Shown: piece by piece, positions 13,485-24,700 of the stretch
Numbering within the stretch: position 1 is the first letter of the stretch
Layout: each line of letters opens with the position of its first letter
Source: Tomocerus qinae
Lineage: Eukaryota > Arthropoda > Collembola > Entomobryomorpha > Tomoceridae
Assembly: GCA_020055645.1 (NCBI GenBank)
Contig: CM034546.1
Coordinates: forward strand, 137,599,875-137,663,874
Length of the DNA stretch: 64,000 nucleotides
Direction: 5' to 3'
Program-made: the position numbers and the translations under genes
The notes under the pieces: generated by a model
Told to the model about the DNA's origin: nothing
Databases searched by the model: none
The model's input: the letters and a program-made list of their open reading frames with translations, nothing else

Positions 13485-15452
13485 ATGAATTGTCTACAAT
13501 GTTACACTTTCTGTATATTATTATTGTTTTTTCATTATTTCGAAATAACTCACTGCATCCGAAATTTGTCGTTTTATAAGAGTTGTGATTTTAATATGAT
13601 CACCTTCGGAAATTCAGTTTGGGCAACAAATTTTTTGCTATCCAACCAAAATGACCAGCCATGGACTGTGGCAACCTCTAAATACAGCAAAGATTTGTTT
13701 GGTCGGGACGAAGAGAACCCACGAGATGTGTCAAATAATTTGTGCAGTGTAAATATCCTTATGGAGCCAGATCGTAGTTTTAAAAAATTGACGCAATTTT
13801 TCGGTTCAGAAATTAATCGTCGCTCTGCAACTTTTATAATAGTAACTCTGATGTCAAAATTGGGAAAAATGAATCCAACATGGTTATTTCATCTTGGCCG
13901 AGACTTGGTTAGTCCTCACTTCATAATCATAATCAAAAATGCTGAAAGGCATTCAGTTTTTACGAGTCATCTTTACAAATACCTATTAGAAGGGGCGGGA
14001 TATTTAGAGAAAATTAGCTCTGAAGTCCAGGAAGAAGAGTGGAATGAAATTTGGCACTCTCTTAATGGACATCTCCATGCAAATTATGTCGGATGCGTCA
14101 GTCAGCGTTTTCATGACGAATCAGCCATTATTTGGCCAGCGTGCAAAGAGACGTTGTATTCAGCATTAAAAAAGGGCAGGGAGATTCTGTGTGATCCTGA
14201 ATTCAGGGCTGTTGAAGTGATGGCTGATGGACTTAATTTTACTGCACTTTATTCAAGACAACAAGATTTGGTAGATTCGGATAAAATTTGTGCGCAGATA
14301 CTGATGAAAGACGCTTATTTAGATACATACGTTTACAATTGGGAGCAAACGCACTTTGTCGAATTCTTTCTTGAGTTGAATCCTTATTATTGCGAGGCAG
14401 AACCAAATTTTCTTGACGTGCCACTCACCGTTTTGATTCAAAATACATTTGACAACGATTGTTGGCTTCTGATTTCCTCACTGATTCCAGTTTCACTGTC
14501 GATTTTAATTTTTGAATTAACCCAGCACTCGTTTTGCAAAAAATTAGAACTGATTTTTATATCTTCCGTTGCCGTACTCGTAGAACAGTCAACTTTTAAC
14601 CCGAAAAAAATGAAAGTGGTATATTTGATAGTTTTATTCGCGGGATTTATAATTTCCACGTTATTTGCAACGTACATAACCAGTGAAATTATTGCACCAC
14701 CCGAGAAAAGGATCTTTGAGAATTTCAAAGAACTCGTTGATAACGATTTTAAGTTATTGTGGCAGGTGGATCAGCGATACGGTCTTAATGATAACAGGAC
14801 TGACATATTTGAAAAATACAAAATTTTGGATAAAATGAACTCCAGTGTGTACAGACTCGATTGGAAAGAAAAAGAAGCCGATCCAAATTTTGTAACGCTG
14901 GGGCTTTACAGTGCTAGAGCTATTTGGAGCGTACTGACTAACTACTCAAAGAAAATATTCCATCTTTCAGCTAAAGACTCTGCTAAATATGTCGTGCCTA
15001 TGATACCAACTCAAATATCATCTGGAGGAGAATGCATGCCTACAAAAGAATCGGCCATCACAGAACCGATTTCGTATAAATTCAACCATTGTTATCGTCA
15101 CAACTTTAAGGACTACTTGCAAAGGATACTGGAGAAAGGATTTTTATATAATTGGATGGACCAATATGACTACAGAGGCCAACTGCCCTACAGAAAATCA
15201 TATGCGATAAACTTATACAACGATCTTCATATTCCTACCAGTGTAAGCTTACGGATGAAAGTCCACACGATCTTTATATCCTGGGGCTATTTCCTTGTTA
15301 TATCTTCTGCTATACTTTCTCTTGAAATCTTGTCGAAGAGATTTTTCTCATTTTCTTTGTCAATCAATGTCTCTAATTTTTTATTCTTCTGTGAAAAATC
15401 AATTAACAAAATGAGATTTCAACTACTAAAATTACGAGTTTCTCAACACTGA
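13485..15452 (+). CDS. Ionotropic receptor (divergent IR chemoreceptor)
   Basis: Intronless frame of 655 aa with an N-terminal signal peptide (MNCLQCYTFCILLLFFHYFE). A divergent N-terminal/S1 region is followed by TM1 near residues 326-345, a pore-loop region ending LVEQSTFNPKK, TM2 near 375-402 (YLIVLFAGFIISTLFATYIT), an S2 segment, and TM3 near 593-616. The order TM1, pore loop, TM2, S2, TM3 and the ATYITSEII stretch are those of ionotropic glutamate-receptor-derived IRs, ligand-gated cation channels of sensory neurons. The pairing of a single exon with strong divergence resembles the lineage-expanded divergent IRs of arthropods. The ligand is unknown. The glutamate-binding residues of true iGluRs are not evident. 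Confidence 0.85.
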   Translation: MNCLQCYTFCILLLFFHYFEITHCIRNLSFYKSCDFNMITFGNSVWATNFLLSNQNDQPWTVATSKYSKDLFGRDEENPRDVSNNLCSVNILMEPDRSFKKLTQFFGSEINRRSATFIIVTLMSKLGKMNPTWLFHLGRDLVSPHFIIIIKNAERHSVFTSHLYKYLLEGAGYLEKISSEVQEEEWNEIWHSLNGHLHANYVGCVSQRFHDESAIIWPACKETLYSALKKGREILCDPEFRAVEVMADGLNFTALYSRQQDLVDSDKICAQILMKDAYLDTYVYNWEQTHFVEFFLELNPYYCEAEPNFLDVPLTVLIQNTFDNDCWLLISSLIPVSLSILIFELTQHSFCKKLELIFISSVAVLVEQSTFNPKKMKVVYLIVLFAGFIISTLFATYITSEIIAPPEKRIFENFKELVDNDFKLLWQVDQRYGLNDNRTDIFEKYKILDKMNSSVYRLDWKEKEADPNFVTLGLYSARAIWSVLTNYSKKIFHLSAKDSAKYVVPMIPTQISSGGECMPTKESAITEPISYKFNHCYRHNFKDYLQRILEKGFLYNWMDQYDYRGQLPYRKSYAINLYNDLHIPTSVSLRMKVHTIFISWGYFLVISSAILSLEILSKRFFSFSLSINVSNFLFFCEKSINKMRFQLLKLRVSQH

Positions 15453-16402
15453 AGTAGGGAGTAATAACTGATCATGTTCCTCTCACGGGGCCCCAAGCTT
15501 CTATAAATTATAAAAGTTCAAAAAAATCAAAAACTTCAAATTCCCCAATCCAAGGAGTACGTGCGAAACTTTAGATTTTTGGATTTACGGTGTTGAGGAG
15601 TGCATCGTAACCACTTTTTAACTATTTCAAAACAGTTGTTCAATAATATGATGTTTTGCATGTTGGTAAGGATTCTAACCTACGTCGTTGATAAAATGCT
15701 TTCTTTTTTTGGTAAATGTGCAACAACAAGGGTAAAGTAGTTCTAATAAATCGCAGGCTAATAAAGACAATTGTAAACGGAATTTGTTTATTTCAACTAT
15801 CATATAACACCTAATATAAAACACTTATTTTATTTAGTTTAAATAACTAAGTCTGCATAGTTGTATGTTGTGTATTTTTCAAACAAGTTTTAAACTTAGA
15901 TGGCAAAAATCATTTCATTTTTATTACAGATCTATTTTATAAGGCTTACTCAATTCTCTATTGTGATTCTTCAATTGTAAAATCAGAGCATTTTAAACTC
16001 AATAAAGTGAATCTTAAAATATGAGGATTAGTTTAGTAAAGTAGCAATCGTTTCTTGGTGGCATATACCTTAATGAGAATTAATAGTAATTATGATTCGT
16101 AATTCGTAATTAATTCGTAATTCGATTCGAAGTAATTCGAAGTGTAGTGAATTTACTGACACTTATAGAATTTTATAATGTCATACGCCAACAATTTATA
16201 TTGTAATTTACATAAAAATTAAATTAAACCACATGTTTAGCAAAAATTCCCGGAATTCGACATCACCGGATTAAAACATTTGCCAAACGGTACTAAACTA
16301 CTGATAACGACTCAATCTCAAATTTTTGTGTCAAAAAATAATCCCTTCAGTAGTTAGTGTTAGTTGAAAATATTAATTGATAGTGTGAAATGATTGATGA
16401 AA
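15453..16402. other. Intergenic, 0.95 kb
   Basis: AT-rich spacer between the convergent IR and VWC-like genes. A short run of repeated AATTCGTAATTCG-type units sits near 16095-16140. Nothing else was seen. Confidence 0.5.
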
Positions 16403-17298
16403 TTAATGTGGACGTCGACGGGCTGCTGCGGTAGTAGTAGTTGCAGAAGAAACGGTGCTTGACATGGTGGGCGCTGAGGGCATCGTAGAGGCTGCACTAC
16501 TAGATGGCGCCCCTGTTGTTGGTGGAGGTTTACTAGATTCTTCTGGGGTAGCTGCGCCAGATGATGGCTTCTGACTGGCCGTTGGCTCTACCGTTGTCGT
16601 ATGAGGAACCGATGGAGAAGCCGCGGGAGTAGGCGATGGACTGCTTTGGTTGGGGTTACATCCAGGGGTAGGAAAACAACGAGACAAGGAACCCGTCATG
16701 CAGAAACATGTTGCACAAGTCACGTCCGGAGGGTTCCACCAACGACCAAATATACAATATCCAGCAACCAACGGAGGCACGAAGTGTACATTGACACTGC
16801 TGTCTGAAAATCAAATTGAAAATAGTTTCCAGTTTCTTCGTAATAAATAACTCTGCTAATAAGTAGAGAGTGAAAATACTAAAAAATTTTGTCGCTGGGA
16901 CCGCCAAGAACTTATAACATTGCAATGGCCTTAAGGCGAGAGACAGGGAAAAGTTTCATTTCATAGAGTGAAAGAATGTCAAGTTAACTTTTGTGCATGC
17001 TCATCTGCATGCATTGGAGTACCCTGCCAAAGATACCCCTCCAAGGTAGGAGCAACTTTGCAGATAAATCTTTGAACTAGTGATTAAGTAGCCCCTAGTG
17101 TTGGGGTAACATGATTTCAATTCTTAAACCTTTATCTTCTACTACATTTCTGGAAGTTATTAACAATAATCGAAAAACAGGCCTAAAGTAGCCTTAAGTG
17201 GTTGTAGGGAATGAATGGTACTTACTTATTGTAGCGTGTACAATTGTCACAGCAGCAGCTATTACAAAGAAACGTTGCAATAAGTGCACACATTTCAT
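16403..17298 (-). CDS. Small secreted VWC-like protein with mucin-like tail
   Basis: Two exons on the minus strand: 17226-17298 (ATG at 17298, donor gtaagt) and 16403-16803 (acceptor ttttcag); the phases agree (one base plus two). The product is about 157 aa. A signal peptide (MKCVHLLQRFFVIAAAVTIV) is followed by a short Cys-rich unit GYCIFGRWW..PDVTCATCFC with more Cys up to FPTPGC, which looks like a single von Willebrand factor C-type unit. The remaining ~80 residues are rich in Thr, Ser, Pro and Ala and are likely O-glycosylated. The function is unknown. Single-VWC proteins in arthropods include infection- or nutrition-induced secreted factors such as Vago, but the tail is not part of that family. 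Confidence 0.7.
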
Positions 17299-18784
17299 TT
17301 TTATGTCAATAATAATACCTACAGATGCGTTCTCTGTCTCCAAACGAAAGATCAAATGTAGACTAAAATATAAGAGTGTAAGTTGCAACCAGAAATTTCG
17401 ACGACAGTCAACTGCAAGAAATGTATTTTGTTTATTTATAGATCTGGAGGTGAAACTTTCGATTGCATCTGAATGACAAACAAAAACTGTTCCGTTAGAA
17501 TTTTATTGCATTTTGTGCAGATGGTTGGCAATTAATTTAGTTTTCCGTTTGACTTTCCATTCATCGTTAGGATTTTTTACAAAAGTTGAATACAAATTTA
17601 TGACAGAATTTTATGATATAGAAGCAAATAACAACGGTCATAAAAATTGACAGATGACATCCATAACGTTATGCTAAATAAAAAATGCTGCGTCTGTTAG
17701 TTTACATCTGCAAAGTCCTACTTTTCATTTTTGAATACTAATTTGTTTATCCAGTACCTAATATAGTGCTAAGCTAAGAGTATCTTAATAGCTTTGTCTC
17801 ACTAGGACAAAAATCGTCCCTTAAGGATAGCAAAAGCCTGTATCAACATTCATATTGTGACAGTAAATAGTCCATTTTTGTTTATCGAGTCGGTTTGAAT
17901 GTACGTAGTCGAACTTATAATGTCTTGCTGTACTTTTTAAATGTCTCCGTACTGCCAGAAAAATAATAACTATATAATATGTAGAGTAACTTAATAAGTG
18001 CAGATTCTTATGCTGAGCGTATCTCAACTATGGGTCACCGCCTATTATGGTTCAATTGAAATTATCTCGCAATAACGTCACATGCGGAACAGGAACACTT
18101 TCTATAAGCTTTGATGTGAAAATATAATTTATATAAAAATTGGTGATTTGTTATATTAAATTTTCGAGGGCAATTAATGCTTTATAAGTATATTGGGCAA
18201 CTCTGTGCATTTTATACTACCTATTTAGTACATAGCGTCAAAAACACTTTGCTTAATCAACGGCAGGACCTCATAAATTATTATTACCATGTTTTTCATT
18301 TCTTGGCTGCCTATTAGTTACTTGAATTACATGAATTTACTTGGTAAAAATTAATAAATATGATTTGGCAAGTACCTTCTTATCTTAAAATGGAATGCTT
18401 AATGTGTAAGCCCAACACTACGTTTAAATTCATTTCACACCCTTGTCTCAATTAACAATGATAATATTGGCGACAGAATCGTCAGACTTGGATATTATAT
18501 CATTTCATATATAGAGATAATAGAGCATTAAAACTTGGTTTAATGTGTATAATATTGTGTGTATGTGTACTAAGTAATCGCTGCAATTTACCATGTTTAC
18601 CATAAAAAGCATTTTTATCAATGTGATGGCAGAAAACGTTTAAAACTAATTTGTACACTGGTGGAAAGACAACTTAATTCAGTGAGGTGACCTCATGGAA
18701 GCATATTGAGCTCTTAGTGTGAAGTTGAAGCTTCTTTGAAGTAGTGATTTTTAGTTAGAAAGTTATACTTATAAATATTGTGCA
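17299..18784. other. Intergenic, 1.5 kb
   Basis: Divergent intergenic region between the VWC-like gene (-) and the MACPF receptor kinase (+), so it should hold both promoters. TATAAATATT lies just before the ATG at 18785, too close to act as its TATA box. No gene or clear repeat was seen. Confidence 0.5.
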
Positions 18785-21700
18785 ATGAGATCAGGGGGAG
18801 TACTTTTCATCATTTTTCTATTTTCATATTGCAAAATCTCTTTGAGTTTCAGGGACAGTAGCCAAGTTTGTGGCACTTTGTACACTAACGATAGTTTGTT
18901 GAAAACAAAGTTCTTGGTTTATAATGGTGAACGTTATCCAGAGTTGTATGACAAATATTTTATATTCGGCATAGTTTGGAATATTAATAGTTCTGTAGAA
19001 GTCACAAATGGTTGTGTTTTAACTGCATGTAGTGGCAGATACTTCAAGGGAAATTGCATCAGATTTACACACGGGCCTACAAATAGCCTCTCCTTCAATT
19101 TGGTTCGGTCGCTCAATTGCACTTGTCCCGACCAGGTATTTTTTAACATTTTGGCTTTAAATGGGTATTAGAAAGCTTAAAACCTTTAGAGGCGTTTGTA
19201 TTATTTTGTAGATTTGTAAATGCGGAGAAGAAAAATTTAGAAAAGCCAATTGTGCTAGGGCCTACTTAGATGATAGCTGCAATGCTTGCACGTCTCCATA
19301 CATTAATTTGAAAACTTCCGAAGATGAATTTGCTAACAATACCGACACAATTGAACGACAAGAAAGAGAAACAAAATATGAGGAACTGAAGGAGATACCT
19401 TTGCACTATATCAACAAAATTGAATCTTTTGTCGTAAGAAAAGGATGCTTTGTTAATCTGTACAATGATACTACGTCAAAAGCTACCACAACGCTGGAAG
19501 GCGTGAACGAGGTATATAATAATTTATCTCTATATTATAACCACAGACTGAGATAAACCAATAAATTTACCAACCTAACTATATATCTATGTCTGGTAGG
19601 AGAGCCTGGGTGACCTGCATTAATTGTGTAACTCAAAACCCCTTCCCCATCTGTAACGTAAATGTTGACTGTAACACTTTTAGGTACCTCCTCCTCCCAT
19701 CAACTGCACACGTAATATGTGCAGGTTCCTTAAAGGCAAAATAACAAATGCGCATGCCCGCGCATGACCACTTCCTCTTCCATCGAAATGAGTTACCTCT
19801 AATTGACTCTAATGGTCAACAATCTCATCTGCGTAAAAAGTGTTCTGTAATGTGACAAGTGGTGGAATTTTTGCAATTATTTATAAATTCTGCTAATCGT
19901 TGCTGGACGCCTACCTTTCTAAATTTGCCGAAGTTTACTGGGAGCCTAGTTTATAATAAGACGTTTTATATTTATTTGCGGTTACGAAAACAAAGAAAAT
20001 AACTACCAAATAATAATTCCCCTTATGTAATGATAATTTCTAATTATAACAATAATAATTTTGGCGATAATACTTCTCCAAATGAGAATACTCCAGGGGA
20101 ACTAAATCGATTAATAAGGTATTAGGTATTTATAGGTACAAGTTGTATTAAAAAATATTACCATTGGCACAATCTTCCAGGATTTTTCTATTTGCCCCGT
20201 CTCTTCGTATTGGTTACCATTTACAATATAAAAAATGTCCTAGATGCCAACCTCAACCCATGTTTGTACTTGATTTTAATGAAATTTGATTTATTTTAAT
20301 TTCCAAAAGTGGAAGAAGACAACTGTGAAATATTATAGATGCTCTTGCGGCACAAGTGTTCCTCAGAGAAATCCCAAGGCTTCAGAAAGTAATAAACTCA
20401 TTTTCATAGAATTCTACAGTATGAACAGATTATTATATTTGTATTATTAAATATTTGGTTGAAGTAAGAGAGTCGTTGCATATTTTAAAAATCGCGCCAT
20501 GAAATACACAGGGAATACTAGGACCCGCTTGTAAAGGACCTAACGTATAAAATATAGAGATAAAGCACAAACATTGCAACCACTGCCTTACTTCAACCAA
20601 TATTTTATTATAATAACGGTCTGTTGATATATTTATATTATAGATCCACTCATTGATATTCCCAATACCAATGAAGATATGGTGAAATTATTGAAATTGT
20701 ACGAGGGCCACCAAGGCTTATTATCAGCTTTAAAATCTGCTGGGGTTAGACGCAGTAACAAAAATGCGTATATTCTTCTCTTTGGTTTTGAAGCACTTGA
20801 AACGCCATTTGTGGTAGGTACCTTATCGTCAGATAAAACATAAAATTGTATGAAATAAGTAACCCAATAGTTCTAATCAGGTATATATCGTCTCTGTATG
20901 TTTTGGAAGGTCGCTGTGATGGTAAATGTGATAATTTCAATCGTAATAATATTTCTTAATGTTCTTACAGATAAACATGTTATTTGACCAAACTATCTTA
21001 ATACCAGCGGATACCTTTAAAATATGTACGAATTCATATTATCCATCTTCAACAAACATCAGTGAATTTCGAATACCCGTTCCAGTGGATGATTTAGGAA
21101 TACAAAACTCGGAGCTAAGAATTATTTATTCTTGTGGGTTTGGGAAAGAGATGCATCCTTTCTTTATAAACAGTTATCTACGTGAATGGGAGCTGTATTT
21201 AAGTAGCCATGAAGAGTTAAGCTACATAATTCCAAATGTTATCTTGATATTTCCACAATTTTTCGAACAAATGCTTCCCAAATTTCACGGTTTTCTTAAA
21301 AGAATAATGGATAGTACATTCGCGAACATCATTTATTTATTATCCGACTTTGGTAGAAATATCGAAGAAATCCGTACCCCAAACGAGCAAGTAGAAAAAC
21401 ACGCAAACATCATACAATATTATATGCCTAACCCTGTTAACATCGTGCGCGCGAAAACCAAACCGGATTCTCCAATGATAAACGGCTACTACAAGCTGCC
21501 AAATGGAGAACTTTATCCGCGAAACTTATTCAAAAAAATTGAGTCATTAACGTTTTACCGAGATCCGATTGGATATGCCATAATGAAAACTGCATTTAGT
21601 AACCCAGAAATATTAAATGCTACTTTCTCAACTCATGAAGCTTTTAAATCTGACAATTACTCTGCAAATTGGATTAACCGAATGGAATGGTACGTCAGCC

Positions 21701-24700
21701 CAACTATGGACGTGCCCACGCGTATAGAGTGGGTTCTTGTAGATCCAGGTATCTCTATTGAATACAATGCTACTCTTCCTGATGCAGTTAAATATCTTCA
21801 GGAATATTTTGTAAATAAAAATATTCTCTCAATGGATCAAATTCCAAGAACCCGGTTAGATATCACAAAATTGTTTAAAGAAATACAAAAGGATAATGCT
21901 ACACTGTACCTCCTTGACAAATCTCTCGACCTAAAGCCAGAAACTTTTGATATCTACTCCATTACCGGTTTCGGTTACAATATCTTGGAAGATCGCCCTG
22001 TTTATATATCCCCGTTTAGACTTGGGCAGCGAGTTAGTTGTGGAAATGAAGTCATTTACAAGGTTCACAACGCTGTTACGTGCAAAATAATAAATAAATC
22101 AAAAAAATTCACTCGTTTTTATTCCAATAGAACAGAATATCTACAAGAAAGATTAAAATCGCTGAATGTCACCGACAATATCTCGGATTGGGCCTTCAAA
22201 GCAAATCTTCAACCTGGGTATAATATTTTAGAAAATTGTGGAATCCATGAAAATTTAGCTATCTCCGGACTTTTCGAGTACCAAATGGTGGAATTAACCC
22301 TGAAGGATGACTGGCAACTGACAGACAAGTTTGTTTATGAAGTAAAAAATTTGCAGAGGTACAACCAACATGACGAAGATAATGTATTGGCCTGGGAATC
22401 TTTTTTCGATGAATACGGAACACATGTAGTCAAATCCGCTAGAAGTGGAGGAGCTATTGAAGTTGAGCTAACCGGGGACAATTCCACGTTTAATCCGATT
22501 GAGCCCTCTTTCCTTGAAATTATACAAGTCCCGGATAAATGTGCTGGCAAGTTCAACGAAAGTCTCAAGAAATTCAATATTAAACCGCAACTTCATTTTT
22601 ACGGAGGATATCGTACTTTTTATATAAATACAGACTTGAAATCAATTAATACACTTACAGCTCAAAAACAATTGTCAGATTGGATCGAATCCCTTGCTTT
22701 AAACCCAGACATTTTGAATTCTAGTCTAATTCTCATTCCTATGAGTGAAATTGTCGAGAAAATGGGAGAGCATTATTCAACTAAAATAAAAGAGGCCACT
22801 CGAGCTTTATTTAATGGTTCATTAAAATACGAGCCACCTAAAATAAGACTGTCCGTATTTAAAGACCCTACCGTTCTTTGGGGGTCATTGGCAGGGCTTC
22901 TGTTGATTGTTTTAATCGTCATAGTCACAGGGCTGTATTTCTTTCGTGTGTACAAAAGTTATCTTAATAAAACACTTAAATTACTTCAACACGAAATTGA
23001 CGAATTTCATGACGGAAAACCTGGAGTCACAGCAGAAGACACAAATACTAATATTCAGTATTTAAAATTCGATGAGCAATATGAGATTGACCTTCCAAAC
23101 TTAAAATATGGTAATAATAATATTAGTAGCCAACATTGTTTGTTTTAATAAATTACTTAGACCGAGTCCAAAATCTGAATCTAGAAAAGTCTAGATCGTG
23201 ATTATTTAAAGCTTGAAAATTTTAAAATCGTGAAATGTAGATTTTCAGGACATTCTGGGTTCTGGCCACTTTGGAATTGTTTACGAGGGAACACTTCAGA
23301 GAAATAATGATCCTAATCCGATTCCTGTTGCTGTAAAAATGATGAAGCCTGGTGCTAGTGCAAATTATTTGAGAGATTCCATGAAGGAACTGAAAGTCAT
23401 GATGTTCATTAAAAGTCAAAATAGTTACAACATAAATATCGTCCAAGTATTTGGAGCTTACACGAAAGAACTAATCAACAGTTAATAGACTTTACTTTTT
23501 TAAATCCTTTTGTAATTATCTACTAGTTATTTATTGACGGAACTCGTTTTATTTTTACTAATTTTTAAGATCAATTATTTGTTGTCATGGAGTACTGCCC
23601 AAAAGGGAACCTGCTGGATTATCTTAGGAAAAACAAAGCAGAATTCAGAAATATGGTGGATAAAGGAGTTTTATCATCTAAAACTTGGCTGTAATTATTA
23701 ATTATATATTTTCGTTTTTAAGATTACGTCATAATATATTAAGCAACGATGAGACATTGCATTCTGTACTTTTCAGCGTTAAGTAAATTGTCAATTTCAT
23801 ATGCTTATTTTTCCCATTTTTACTCAATTGGTAGTTGTCATAAGTCTGAATTTGATTGTGAATATTGACGTACATTATAAAATTTAATCTAAACTGATTT
23901 AAATCTGATTTTTTTCAGAGATGAATTTAGGTACGATTCCTCGAAATTTTCGACATTGGATTTGATCAAATGGTCGTCTGAAATTGCAAATGGGATGAAA
24001 TATATTGCAGATCTGAACATTATTCACGGGGACTTGGCTGCCAGAAATGTTCTTTTAGATGAAAATAGAATTGCTAAAATATCAGACTTCGGACTATCAA
24101 AACAACTGCAGTCACTGACCGAGTACATTCGAAACCGGACAAAAAATGCAAGTTTTTCCAAGCTTTACAATAGATTGAAAAATAGGGAATCGACAGAATT
24201 TATCATTAATATTATGGCATATTTTATGGATAAATTTTTATGGGGCTTTCAAAGTAATTCTTTGGGCAGTAAAAATAATTATTTTAGGCAGTTTTCTATC
24301 GGCAGTTTTTTTAATTTTCCGGGGCAGTAAGAAACAAATGCGATAGGTAGTAGAAATAATATTATTGGCAGTAACACAAAAATGTTATTTATTTCTAGTA
24401 TTCAGTCAAAATTAAATTCAAAAAGAAAATCAAGCATGATTATTTGTCAATATTATGTAATGGTAATAGATAGTAAATGATGGAAAAGATCATATCAGTC
24501 AAGATTCATGGTTTCACTAGAGCTTTAGTTACACCTGCAGGTCGTCCTCGTTTTTGTTTCCCTGCAATGGGTACTTTCTTAGCAGAGGGAGGAATTGTGA
24601 GCTCTTTACGCATATTGGCAATGCCAATAATGTACTTACATATTAATTCTTCTGGAATATGGGACATGTGCATAAAGAATTTTTGTAATTGTTGGGTGAG

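Noticed and set aside
24148-24330. Continuation of the kinase exon past 24147
   Set aside because: The extra residues do not resemble an activation loop, run into the transposon and would remove the rest of the kinase; the GC donor gives a normal activation segment.
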